DNA of 64,000 nt from positions 7,084,046 to 7,148,045 of the forward strand of contig NC_135775.1 in the NCBI RefSeq assembly GCF_028453695.1, written 5' to 3'. Under the pieces are notes generated by a model. It saw nothing but the letters and a program-made list of their open reading frames with translations, did no database searches and had not been told where the DNA came from. This DNA comes from Augochlora pura (taxonomy: Eukaryota; Arthropoda; Insecta; Hymenoptera; Halictidae). Positions 13,301 through 23,801 of this stretch are shown piece after piece (within the stretch, counting starts at the first letter, position 1; each line of letters opens with the position of its first letter). Made by a program: the position numbers and the translations under genes.

Positions 13301-15353
13301 GAGAGACGCGGGCCGAGACGGGCCGGGCCGGGCCGGGACGCGAGACGGGACGGGATGGGACGGGACAAGACGCGAGCGAGCAAAGCGGAATGCAGCGAAC
13401 GCGCGATGAAGAAGATTCCATAAATATCTGCGCTCGGGGCGCGGAGCGCGGGGGGTGGTTGTCCGGTATGGAAGGGGGAAGGGAGGCTGAAGCAGCAGAA
13501 GCAGAGAAAAAGATGGAGGCGAGACGATAGAGAGAGAAGGACGACCAATGGAGGGAGAGGCATGGTAGCCCGCGGTGCTGCGCTTCGTGCATTTAACATT
13601 TTCGAGCCAATCGCGTATTAGCATAATTACGTTTTGCCGGGGCCCGGTGCGCGGAAGGAAGGGCCACTTCTCTTCCTTTCTCTCTCGCCCTCTCACTCTC
13701 TCTCTCTCTCTCTCTCACTCTCTCCCTCTCTCACTCTCCCCCTTTTCGTTTACCTTCTGCCAACCTCTCCACCCCTCTCCTTTCCCGACCGTTTCTCTTT
13801 CCACGTCGGTCTTTTCTGAGTTGCAGCTCATACCACGGCATCTTTGTCTCTCGCCGTAGCCCTTCCTCTCTCTCACCCTGTCGCTCGTTCTCCCTTCGAC
13901 CTGCACTCGTGGCCGGCGCGGCGTATGTACACGCCATCACCGGTTAGAGAGCGGTAAATTTCTTATGGGGTATTATGGCGCACAGTGCATACCAACGGGA
14001 TTCATACTGGCGCAACCCGCGGACAACCCTTCTACCCCTCCCCGCCCCGGAGGAAACTGGTTCTAACTTATACCTAGGCATCTTTCTCAGCTAGGGACAT
14101 CCGCGTGCTTCCTCCTCCTCCTTCTTCTTCTTCTTCTCCGTTCGTTCGTTCGTTCCGACGTTGCGCTGACGTTTTTTGCCGGTGTCCCCGGGGACATCCG
14201 GGTTAACCGTTTCGAGGATGCGCTGCGCCAGCCGGAAGATCACGGATCGACGGAGCGACCGATCCTTTCGGTCTCTGCGTGCCGGTCGATTCGGGGACCC
14301 GCTTTTGCTCGGTCAGAATTTCTAGGAGTCGCCGTTCTTACTAAGTTCGATGCATCCGGAATCATAAAAATATTCGGAATTGTTCAGGATAAAATTAACT
14401 GATTTTATGCGTTTATGACAAAATTGGTAGACTCAATGCAAAATGATAAGACAGTTAAAAAGATCTGAAGATATTGTATCACTATCAACTTGTTAGAAAT
14501 ATTAAGGAAAGAAATAAGTGTTTATTGAGCAGTTCTGGCAGCTTGTAATTATTCTTTTGCTGTCACACGGGATTAGAATGTCTCACATTTTTTCGAGACC
14601 GATATTGTTATGTGAAGAATAGATTTATCAACTAATTCCATATGTAATATTTGCATGTGAGGTATCGAGTTAATAAATAAGACATGTTCTAGAACAAGTA
14701 AATCATACCTTAAAATTTTTGGATCTCAATATTATTGATAAATTTTGAGTAGAAGTTGTTTAAAAATTAAACCATATTTAATTCATGTCGGAATTTTGAC
14801 AGTGAAAAGTGAATGGAAAATGTTTCTTTTTTTTAATGTTTATCTTTCTAATATAATGAACGGTAGCCCTAGAATACTTAAACTTCCAAGAATTTAAATT
14901 TGGATAAGCTTGGACAAATGGTAGTTGAGTATCTAGAAGCTTGGGCGGGAGGATGACGACCGGGCTAACACCGGGATTCCGTAAACAATTGGCGCTGATC
15001 GTCGAACACGAAGTCAGATCGGCGGGAAATGGAGAGGGAAGGAAGCGTCTGGTGACACCCGGTATATAGGTATCCCTGTGCGTGCGGTAAGGGATGGTCA
15101 GGTTGTGAATCGGGAGCACGGAAGAGGGACCGAGACAGACACCCCGAAACCTTCATTACCTTCGGCTTCAAAGGAGCCCATTGTGCCGTAAATGGGGTTC
15201 GCTCTGCGCTCCTTTTTTTCGTTCCTTGGTTCGTACGTACCCTGGATCCGTTCCATTCTTCGCCGTTTGCCTTTCCGAGAGCCCGTCAACAGAGGGAGGA
15301 TGGCGGAAGGAGAGCGGTTCGTACAGCGCGCGGCGCGGCGCGACGAGACGAGA

Positions 15354-15440
15354 GGGGGGGGGGGGGGGGGGGGGGGGCGGGGGGGGGGGGAAGGGGGGGG
15401 TCGGAGGATGAGTAGGGGGGGGTAACAAAGGGGGGGGGGG
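15354..15440. repeat. Poly-G tract (G-quadruplex-prone)
   Basis: An uninterrupted run of 24 G (15354-15377) is followed by 12 G, 8 G and further runs to about 15440, broken only by isolated C, AA and short mixed segments. Such tracts can form G-quadruplexes and are often miscounted in assemblies, so the exact length is uncertain. It opens artificial Gly- or Pro-rich reading frames on both strands. Confidence 0.95.
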
Positions 15441-18400
15441 AGGAGGGAGACACTTGTTCGCCGGTTCCTTCGTTTACCTAAATTCTCGAGTAATTTCGGG
15501 GGTCGGGATGAAAGGGAACCACGCGGCGGTATAATGTCGCCTCGTGCGGAACCTCCCCTCGCGCGATCGAGGGGGAGGAGGGACGAGAATAAAGACGGGG
15601 AACAAGAGAGCCGGGCGAACCTTCGGGGCCGTTTAAGAAGTCTTTGAATCGAGAACTCGTTTCGAGGCCTGCGCGCGACCGCGGCTTCGCTTCCCGCCGC
15701 GCCGCGGCGACAAGTTTCTTCGTCACCGTTTAATCGCGTCAACTCGAGAGAGAGATTTTTTCGCCCGTAGGAACACGAGGAATTTATCTTTGCACACGTG
15801 GGACGACGACCGAGCAGTTCACCCGTTGTGCTCGCGAGAAGGAACAAGTTAAAGAGAAACAGCGCCGGAGAGAGACAGAGCGAGGGGGGAGGGAGAGGGA
15901 GAGGGAGAGAGACGGAGCCGGAGCGCGTATTCGAGGAAGAAACAAGTCCGCGGGCACCGGGTGAAATCCGGCCGACAATTTCTCTTCTGGCGCGCGTACA
16001 AACCGACACCCCTGTCCGCGGAGCTTGTTAAATCGGCCATAAAATTGGAATAATCTCGAGTTACAGCGTCGCCGGTATCGCGCGGCCATTGAGTTTCTTC
16101 TGGCGCTTGTACACACACCGAGCGAAGCTACCTTCCGGTAATGGCGTTGCCTCTGGTGTCGCATGTACCCACGGAGAACACGAGAAGCGTTCGCGGGGAC
16201 GTAATGAAAGCGATACCGTCCCTTTGCCGCTCTCCACCTTCGCCTCTCCTCTCGCTCTCGCTCTCTTTCTCTTTCCCTCGCTCCTTCTTCTTCTTCCATG
16301 CCGGTGCTTTTATTTCGGGACGCTCGAGGAAATTTACGCCCGCCTCGCTCTCGCGCGGAAATTAAATACCCGCTCGGATAATTCCGCCGATAGCAGTTCT
16401 CCGAGGGGCTTTCACCGCCGGAGAAAGAGAACTCGCGATCGGGAGGTCGCCGGCTGGAAACGGCGATCCTTTGAGACACTCGATATTTTCCGTGGCCCCC
16501 GCAAACCTCCCCTCGCCGCGTCCCTCTTCCACTCCTTCTTACGGTTCGTATCAGAAAATCCGAGAAGCACCGGTCCCCGCACGGATGAATTAGATACCAA
16601 AGAAGTGCACCGCGCTCTCGCTGCTCCGCCTAGCGTATCCTTGACTCTAGGACCGTGGTGTACAGTGTCAACCGTGCGGCCGTGCGAACGGTCAAACGAT
16701 ATGATACATCTGAAAGAGCGGATCTTGGTCCTCGACGTCGATTCGTACGGTACCAGTTGATTCCTCTTCCTTGCCGGGATCTTCGGGGACCCCCCCACGG
16801 CTCCTATTGGAGAACAGTTTCGCGCGGTGTCCGATTACCAACCGATCGTAGTACTCCGACTTTTCATTTTGTTTTCGTTTGTTCCCCATTATTCCGTATC
16901 GTCAACCAGAGAAGAACTTGGAGATCGCGCGAACTTCATGCACTTCGCAGTTCCAGGGTACATCCTTGATCACGAAACACTTTAATCTCTATTAGGGGAG
17001 GGATCTAGCTTTGGTGTCATTAATCATTGCCATAGACATCGATATCAATTTTTATTTTATTTTTTAAGAAATGATTAGGTACGAAACAGTTCTCAAAATC
17101 GAATAATGAGATGATAAAGGATTATTTATTAATGGTATGGTTTGAATGTCATTTAAAATATACTATTACATAGTGATGTGATATTAGATATACTAATGAT
17201 AGATAAGACATTCAATACAATAATATTACAATGATGTAGCCTTAATGACTGGCACTCAGTATTTTCGTCATTACATAATTTTGTCGTCGTTCTTTCTTGC
17301 TGTTAGTTTCCTTATTTTTATTTATGACTTGTTTATATAACGTGCTCCGAATCTTAAATAAATACATTTATACAATAGATATTCACATTTACGATACATA
17401 TAATGATTTAATTGGAAAGCATATCGAGTAAATTGCGTTAGCACATTTGAGAATAATAGAAAACGTTGTTGTTACAAGAATTTACATTTTTCCTGATTTC
17501 GTTAACGCGATTGTACCGAGCTGACGATTGTACACAACGGATAAGCGTTCAGCGCATCGTTCTCGTCGTAAGATAATGATTTTATAGGGGGGGATGGTGG
17601 GCAGAGAAGGTCGAAATGTATTCGCGCGCTAAAAAATGGCTCGATATCCGTGTTCCCGCGCGCAAGAGGTACACAGTGGGCCTTGTCGGTGTAGGTGAAC
17701 ATTCTGCTAGCGGGCCCCTTTCGGCGCGGACGTGGGGACGCAGGCGGAGAGGGGGACAACGATGGGCCCCGTTTCTTTTCTTCGGTGAGCATTGTCGGCC
17801 GGTTCGACTCGACTCCCGGTGGATCAAATTCTAACCAGTCCGGCATTATAGCCGCTGTCCTTCGGGGTCCTCTCCGCCCGCTCTCCGCGCCAGTTTCGTC
17901 CCCGCGTTAAAGAGAGTCTAGTCATCTCGTGGAGGCATTGTGTTACCTGCCGGTGGCCACGGAGAAAATTCTGGAGAAGTCCGCATCGGCATGAGAACCG
18001 GACCGTTCTACGCGCGCGTTGTCGTTGTGTTGGCGATGTATCGGTCTTTGTCAGTTCGCCACGCGGAACGCGATTTTCCCATGAAACGAGTCGAGGGTGG
18101 AGAAAGGCGCGCGCATCGAGGCTGACCAGGACGGGGGGGTACCGTGAAATATCGTATGCGCCGTTCGAACGTCGCGCGCGGCGGCGATCTCTGGAAAGAG
18201 GATCGGGTCCGTGCATCGGTTACCTCGCGCTCGATCAACGAGCCTTCCTTTCGCATACGCTTAACGCATGATAAACGCGTGCATTGTCTACGCTCGGTGT
18301 TAGCCACGACGGTCTTCCACCATTGGACGGTGCCGCCTACGGCAAAGATGGCCGTCTTCTCTATTACATATAAATGCCTAATAAGAAGAACGCCGTAAGT

Positions 18401-19600
18401 ATCTGGCTAGGTGGATAGGTTGCCGTGAGGCAGAGTAGAGAAGCCTCGGTATCGGTGAAAGAGAGACGGCCAACGAAAGCGAAAGAAAGAGAAAGGAGTG
18501 GGAGAGGAATGGACAGATAGGGGGATAGAGGGAGAAGGAGAACGGGCTAGGTAGACCGAGCGCGTACGCGCTTGCAACGAGAGAAGACACGCCGCCTCGT
18601 AATGCGCCGGCCTTCCCCCGTCATTCCCCTCGACCCCCCCGTCCGTCGATTTACATATAACAAGATAACCGTTTTTATTTGCTTTTGCTTATATAATACA
18701 TTTTTTCTAAACCGAATCAAGCGGCAAGTCGGTTCGGTTCGGTCCGGCGGCCGGCGGGGACGGGGACGGGGTCAGGGGAGACCGGGGAGGAAAAGGTACG
18801 GGAGGGGAGGATGAACCGTGAGGAGGACGCTGGAGGACCGAGTATCCTATAGGCCTGTCAGACCTCATTTGCATACATAACATTCTGGTCGACTGGACAC
18901 CGGTCAGACCTCCTCTCTCTCTGTCTCCCTTCGATCCTGTCCCGTGGACGCGGCCAGTCTTGTCTCTCGCTGCCGGACTGCTTCCACGGCCTCGAGATGC
19001 AACGAACTCCTCAACGGTCCTCTCCTCCATCTTTGTGTATCGATACCAACGCTCGTATCGGCCGGATCTTTTGGTACCTTGGTCCGAGGTGAAAATACCG
19101 GGTGAACGGTTTATAGGGAACGGGAGAAGGGTCGCGCGTGTCGCCTTGCTTGTCCTTGCGGTCTAGGGTGCCCTAGGGGGTGTCCCGCTCCCTGATCGTT
19201 TTATGCTCGTCGCCCTCTCGACCTTGAGAAGCGTTCTCGCGGCCTGTACGATATAAACTAGAAACAAGCGAGATCCGTGCGCGGCGCCAGAATTAGTATA
19301 CGTTGTAGATCGACACTCTTCGGGCGATGAGATATCGCGGGAGCCGGGAGTGGGGTTCAAAGCGGTCGTTAAAATGTCAAGCGTAAAGTTTAGAAAGGCG
19401 TCGAAACCGAACTCGGGAGCCGAGGACATTAAAACAAGCGCCGCGGCATCAATTAAAATCTTATTTATGACTTCCCTTATCTCGGGGCTCCGGCCCGAGC
19501 CGCGACAGCCCGTCCCGGGAGCGTCACGCTCCTCGGCAGGTCGTTAGTTTTAATACGGTGTTCCGGATCCGAGTGGAGCCCGACGCTAATTCGATTCTAA

Positions 19601-19615
19601 AATTTTGTGTTTCAG
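19601..19615 (+). promoter_or_regulatory. hth: Splice acceptor of the second hth exon
   Basis: The exon is preceded by a short, rather weak pyrimidine tract ending TTTCAG, with CTAAT about 25 bases upstream as a possible branch point. Cutting after base 19615 gives an exon starting GTG CAC GAA (Val-His-Glu), which continues the HM domain in frame from the exon ending at 10345. It is weaker than the T-rich acceptor of the 51-base exon. Confidence 0.9.
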
Positions 19616-19807
19616 GTGCACGAACTCTGCGACAACTTCTGCCACCGGTACATCAGCTGTCTGAAAGGCAAGATGCCGATCGACTTAGTGATCGACGACA
19701 GAGAGAGCTCGAAACCGCCCGAGATTGGCAACGGTCTGGACGGTGGCGGGCCGAGGAGCACCGCGGACAGCACCAGCCACACGGACGGAGCCAGCACGCC
19801 GGACGTC
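19616..19807 (+). CDS. hth: homothorax exon, HM-domain end and Ser/Thr-rich conserved stretch (canonical splice form)
   Basis: This 192-base, 64-codon exon starts VHELCDNFCHRYISCLKGK, continues with the near-invariant MPIDLVID of Hth/Meis proteins, then a less conserved linker (DDRESSKPPEIGNGLDGGG) and the TADSTSHTDGASTPDV block shared by insect Hth. It completes the Exd-binding HM domain. The donor GTGAGT at 19808-19813 leaves a phase-0 end after the Val of STPDV, where Drosophila Hth continues with RPPSS. The exon carrying that continuation, and the homeodomain exons, were not found, so the next intron runs beyond the window. Full-length Hth acts with Exd and Hox proteins in limb, head and segment patterning. 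The match is by recognition of family sequence and is very secure. Confidence 0.96.
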
Positions 19808-20230
19808 GTGAGTACCTCACCATCGTCAACGTCTTATTATCCGCACGACGCGATTACCCCCCATCACCACCATCACCACCACCACCACCACCATCACCAC
19901 CAGAACAATAATAACAATAATAATAATAATCACGCCGGTATCGGCAGTACCGCCACTACCACCCCCTTGCAACTGAGCCAAAACCAAAGCCAAAACCACC
20001 ACCCTGCGCCGCAGTCGAACACCACCACTACTACTGCTATTACCCCAAGTAGCGCCGCCACAACTCCCAACTCCCTAAAGCGTTCGCACCAACAGATGAT
20101 GATGGCAGCCGCGGCGGCATCCGCGATGGCCACCTCGCCGCACGCAGCCGCATCCGCGCCCCCAGCGCACGCGCACGCCGCCCTCGCCGCCTACCACAGC
20201 ATCAGCTCGGCCGTTTATCCGTGCTCGTAA
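19616..20230 (+). CDS. hth: homothorax read-through terminal exon, candidate homeodomain-less isoform
   Basis: If the donor at 19808 is not used, the frame stays open for 140 more codons to TAA (20228-20230), followed at once by in-frame TAG. Counting from the exon start, residues 1-64 are the conserved HM end. The novel tail has a Ser/Thr/Tyr stretch (66-82), 13 His (83-95), Gln, 9 Asn (97-105), Gln/Ser/Thr-rich sequence (about 106-154), a KRSHQQ patch (155-160), MMM, then an Ala/His/Pro-rich end finishing AVYPCS. His and Asn tracts use mixed synonymous codons (CAT/CAC, AAC/AAT). No DNA-binding domain is present. Drosophila hth is known to make homeodomain-less isoforms by alternative ending near this point; these still move Exd to the nucleus. 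That this insect uses the read-through is inferred; the tail itself was not matched to a known sequence. Confidence 0.72.
   Translation: MHELCDNFCHRYISCLKGKMPIDLVIDDRESSKPPEIGNGLDGGGPRSTADSTSHTDGASTPDVVSTSPSSTSYYPHDAITPHHHHHHHHHHHHHQNNNNNNNNNHAGIGSTATTTPLQLSQNQSQNHHPAPQSNTTTTTAITPSSAATTPNSLKRSHQQMMMAAAAASAMATSPHAAASAPPAHAHAALAAYHSISSAVYPCS
19802..19827 (+). promoter_or_regulatory. hth: Splice donor inside a potential RNA hairpin
   Basis: The donor GTGAGT (19808-19813) lies in an inverted repeat. GTGAG (19808-19812) can pair with CTCAC (19816-19820) across a TAC loop. After a small internal loop, GACG (19802-19805) can pair with CGTC (19824-19827). Folding would hide the donor from U1 snRNA and favour read-through into the homeodomain-less reading frame. 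The other hth donor in the window (10346) has the same GTGAGTAC start but no such partner. The pairing is seen directly; the regulatory role is inferred. Confidence 0.45.
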
Positions 20231-20293
20231 TAGACGCGACTTCCGTGCCGATACCGCGAGACCTTTTCTCTTCTTATCACCGTGACACCCTCT

Positions 20294-20317
20294 CTGTTCT
20301 GTTCTGTTCTGTTCTGT
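20294..20317 (+). repeat. Pentanucleotide repeat (TGTTC)n
   Basis: About five copies of a TGTTC unit lie 64 bases after the read-through stop codon. A second pentanucleotide array of CCTCG units follows at 20596-20627. Both are probably polymorphic in length and mark sequence that is not protein-coding. Confidence 0.9.
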
Positions 20318-20536
20318 CCCCTTTGCCGCTCTGCGCCGTCTCTTTGTCTTCGTCCACCAGCTGGCAAAACCCCCTCGTACGCGCGCAAGTCTGGCGTGTC
20401 TGGTGTCTTCGTCGTCTTCCGCCACCACTCTGTCGTACCCCCCCACGCAACCGGGTCACCGGAAATCGTCTTTCCCGAGCGTTGTTCGCCGGTCGCGCGC
20501 GCCTCCTCCTCTCCTCTACGTTTCCGAGGGAGCCGG

Positions 20537-20575
20537 AACTTTCGCGAGATTTTTGCGAGATTCTCTGCGAAAGTT
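20537..20575 (+). other. Potential stem-loop downstream of the read-through stop
   Basis: AACTTTCGC (20537-20545) is perfectly complementary to GCGAAAGTT (20567-20575). GAGA and TCTC just inside extend the stem with one bulged base, giving about 13 pairs around a short loop. It lies about 310 bases after the TAA at 20228. Structure is seen by eye only; no function is claimed. Confidence 0.5.
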
Positions 20576-20595
20576 TCGCGAAATTTTCTGCGGAG

Positions 20596-20627
20596 CCTCG
20601 CCTCGCCTCGCCTCGCCTCGCCTCGCC
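20596..20627 (+). repeat. Pentanucleotide repeat (CCTCG)n
   Basis: About six tandem CCTCG units, GC-rich. This array explains the Ser/Pro/Arg-repeat reading frames that overlap it on both strands. Confidence 0.9.
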
Positions 20628-20990
20628 GCGATGCGACGAGCCGTTCCGGAGGGAAGCGAGTCGGCGAACAGCGAGTCACTCGAGGATACATATGTCTGTG
20701 TGCACCGAGCAGTCGGGTGGCTCAGCGGTCTCTTCAGGAGACCCTGGCCGTGTATTACCTTTTCTCCGGCGTGTCGAAGAGTCTCGAGGGGTTGTGTGTC
20801 GTCGTCGGGAGGGTGTCTCGATTGGGTCGTGGGTGACAGTTTGCCGCGCGATACCGTTGGACTGGCGCTACTTGACGGCATTTCCAGTACGTTGCTAGCG
20901 AGAGTGTCTCGTACTGCTCGCGAGCAAAGAACGAGTGTTACTTTGTTTGGCACTTGGCTGGCTTTTTAAGTTACATTCACGATTTCTATA

Positions 20991-21178
20991 CTCTCTCTCT
21001 CTCTCTCTCTTTTTCTCTCTCTATGTTTCTTTCATTTTTTTATTATTATTTTTCTTCTGTCATGTTTAATTTCTCTGTCTCTTCACTTCTCTCTGTTGTT
21101 ACATACATACACGGATATATATCCACATGCGTTCTCTGTTACTCCACTTGTTAAGTGTTGTTGCTCAAGCCGTAGAGA

Positions 21179-21225
<47 letters not shown>
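20991..21225 (+). repeat. Opposed CT and GA microsatellites
   Basis: A CT array (20991-21022) is followed about 155 bases later by a GA array (21178-21225). On one RNA strand the two are complementary over some 20-30 bases and could form a long stem. The segment between them is T-rich and unremarkable. Confidence 0.9.
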
Positions 21226-21227
<2 letters not shown>

Positions 21228-21228
<1 letters not shown>

Positions 21229-21246
21229 TGTACACAGTGTGTACAG
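21228..21246. repeat. Short perfect inverted repeat
   Basis: CTGTACAC and GTGTACAG flank a 3-base AGT spacer immediately after the GA array. It could be a binding site for a dimeric protein or chance. A looser relative lies near 8248-8275. Confidence 0.6.
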
Positions 21247-21609
21247 CGAATTCCACACGCTCGTTGGTAACGGAGGCGAACGTTTCCCGAACTGGTCGGC
21301 CAGATCGACGGGCACAGTCCATTTGCCCGGTGGCCACGCTCGATTACGCAAGATCGCGGCGTGCCCAGCGGTGAAGAACGCTTCTAAATTCGTCTCGGAG
21401 CCAGACACCGGCCGACAAGACACCTAGAGACTTTCGGCCAGCTTTCAAAACACGATCCTCCTCGGCCCCGAGTCCGACTTTGGACCCGACCGGGTCGCGT
21501 GGTACGCGTACACCGTGTTCTAGCCAGCGAGCGGACGACGTTACGCAATTTCGATTCAGCGTGTCGTCGCGGCCGCTCGATTCGCATCCTTTTCGTCGCG
21601 ATGACACCG

Positions 21610-21610
21610 T

Positions 21611-21642
<32 letters not shown>

Positions 21643-21772
21643 CGCTGACGACGACGATGACGATGACGGCGATGATGACGATGGCGACGACGATTACGAT
21701 GACGATGACAACGACGACGACGACGACAACAACGACGAAGACTACGACGACGAAGACGACGACGGTGCAGCA
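21610..21772 (+). repeat. GAC/GAT trinucleotide array
   Basis: About 160 bases of imperfect GAC, GAT and AAC triplets on the + strand. The three frames encode Thr/Met, Asp or Arg/His low-complexity runs without splice context or conserved ends, so it is treated as an interrupted microsatellite and not as a coding exon. Confidence 0.85.
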
Positions 21773-22631
21773 CGTGGTCTTCTCGCACCACGTGGTGCGC
21801 CGGCGACACACGCCGAGACCCCTCTAGCCCCCCGATACATCCCACTGTTCTGTTTCCTCCAAGGTCTTTCGCGGTCTATGCGGCACAGCGCACGGATTCG
21901 TTGGCGTACTAGCGGGCATTATGGGAAGGGCGAGACACGACGCGTGGCCCTTCCCGCTGGGGCAACACGGTGAGAGCTGAGGACTAGTGTTAGGCGAGAA
22001 ACGTTGATGCGGAACGTTTCGTTCGAGGGAACGGGCGCGGGTCAGGTCGGTTTTTCTTCTTTCGTGTCGCGGTTTTCCGACCGGCACACGACACACACAC
22101 ACACCGCGTATTCTTTTCATCGGTCGACAGAATTGCGATCGTTCATTATCGTTTTGATTCGCGATAGACTCTCGTCCGAGAGGACGGATTTTTATCTTAG
22201 AATCGATGGTTTTTGCCGGTTTTTATCATCAGCTGGTCGGACCGCCGAGAAACCGTAGCAAACGGGAGCACAGGAACGTTCGTCTTCTTTTTCCCTCGTC
22301 TCCCAGATAATGATCGATACTGATCTCGTCACGCGTTCAGGGCAGATTTCGGTGTAGAACGCGGGCAAAAGGCGTCTAGGACCGTGTACAGCTCGCGAGA
22401 TAGAGAGTGTGTGAGAGTGAGAGATAACGGAGCCGCTTCCGTGTATCGAAGCGCGAGCGATACGATTAATTGCTAAACGAACTATTAACCGTGATCAGAA
22501 TATACGTAATAGGATTAAGGCTTCTAAGCGTGACAAAATGAATTTTGTGTCTATTTTTAAACGGAACGGTTCGGATCGTTAATTTAAGAGTCGCGTATAT
22601 GCGGGTGCGAATGAGCGACGATTGCGCGAGA

Positions 22632-22702
22632 ATGAGAGACAGAGAGAGAGAAAGAGAGAAAGAGTGAGAAATCGAAAGAGAGAGAGAGAGAGAGAGAGAG
22701 AC
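22632..22702 (+). repeat. (GA)n array
   Basis: Interrupted then pure GA dinucleotides. Pure GAGAG tracts match the binding motif of GAGA factor and CLAMP in flies. Confidence 0.9.
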
Positions 22703-23739
22703 GAGTGCGAATGAACCGACGTTCGAATTCGCGAGATCGTAGCGAAGGTAGACGTATAGTTTTTAATTTATTGAATAGTAGCTTCGACTAGTGGTAAAAT
22801 CGGACGGATAGGACGTCGATCAAAAAGGACACGAAGGATTGTACGTGGCGTGCGAAAGATACGCGCGTGCGCGTCCTGCTCGGAACGCTGCTCGATCGAG
22901 AACAATCTCCTAGAATTTTAAATACAAAGACTGGTTCCCTTGCGTTACGTATACCGGACAACGAATCTTTTTTCGCCATTCTTCGCCGACTGACAGAGAT
23001 TGAGCACGAACCAGCGTTCCGAGCAGAGCGTCACGATCGGTCCCGCCCGCGGACGGGATTCACGCGATCGAACGGTTCGTCGCGGAGACCGTGAAAATGC
23101 CGGAGAGTGAGAAAGAGAAAATGGAAAGAGAGCACGGAGATTCGAAGGCGCGATACCCACAAACCGTACGCGATCGAACCATCACCACACTAGGTCTCGG
23201 TACTCGTAACTAGGGAGTTGTGTGAGGTACAAGTCCTGGCCGGCAGGGCGCGCGAGGTCCACCCCCAATCCCCGTACTTAATAACCCTTGTACTCAACGA
23301 TAAAACCTTGTGCAGAACGTGTATCTAGGAAGAGAGCGAGCGCAAGAGGCGAACGAGCCCCCCAGCTGGTGCCCTGACCGAGCCTCGGTCTCGGGGAGAG
23401 CTCCTTGACCCTGGAATTAGCATTTCTTACACGCGAAACCAGCGCACGCAACACTAACGTACACACGGATCAAACAAACAGGCACGCATAGACACACACG
23501 CATACATACACACACACAAACACACACACACACACGTGGACGAACGGGAAGGGCACACACAGAGAGAGACGAACGGTCAGGTATATGTACACACAGTCGT
23601 CATGAATCATAGCAGTACACGGGACTTTTACACACGACCGCGAGCGTTCGAGCCGAATCGCGTGCAAACCGCACACCGATTCGCGCGCGGCCGCGCAACA
23701 TGCACGGGGCACGCGTCGGTGTGTGCGGGTCAGGGGCAC

Positions 23740-23801
23740 GGATGATTCTTGCCGGCGCAGGAACAGCGAAGCGGAGGCTACCAGCCTGGTAAGAATCATC
23801 C
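23740..23801 (+). other. Potential hairpin with a 14-base stem
   Basis: GGATGATTCTTGCC (23740-23753) pairs with GGTAAGAATCATCC (23788-23801), all Watson-Crick except one G-U, around a 34-base loop. Arm length and total size (62 bases) approach those of small-RNA precursors, but the loop is large and pairing outside the stem is poor, so a miRNA is not called. A chance 14-base complement at this spacing is unlikely. Confidence 0.55.

Larger units (their letters stand above)
10346..19615 (+). other. hth: hth intron between the two HM-domain exons (9.27 kb)
   Basis: GTGAGT donor at the left and TTTCAG acceptor at the right, phase 0; CTAAT at 19586-19590 is a possible branch point. No nested gene was recognised. 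AT-rich islands lie near 11.5-11.7, 12.45-12.9, 14.35-14.95 and 17.0-17.5 kb, with CpG-rich blocks between. Repeats include a (CT)n array at 13681-13740, (CTT)n and (CGTT)n near 14110-14156, and a poly-G tract at 15354-15440. The long open frames on the minus strand near 13.0-13.7 and 15.1-16.0 kb come from GC-rich repeats, CT arrays and the poly-G tract and encode only low-complexity Pro/Ser/Arg sequence. Confidence 0.9.

Noticed and set aside
12938..13696. 252-codon open frame on the minus strand
   Set aside because: Stop codons are scarce because of tandem GC-rich GGGAC/GAGAC-type repeats. The translation is repetitive Ser/Arg/Pro and overlapping frames are equally open.
15098..16009. 303-codon open frame on the minus strand
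   Set aside because: It runs through the poly-G tract and purine-rich repeats. The product is Pro/Ser/Arg low-complexity with no domain, and it lies inside an hth intron.
16089..16760. 223-codon open frame on the plus strand
   Set aside because: Contains CT-array-derived Leu/Ser/Phe runs and no conserved segment. A long frame is expected occasionally in CpG-rich DNA.
21344..21845. Val- or Arg/His-repeat open frames over the GAC array
   Set aside because: All three frames of an interrupted trinucleotide array are open. There is no start, splice site or non-repetitive conserved part.
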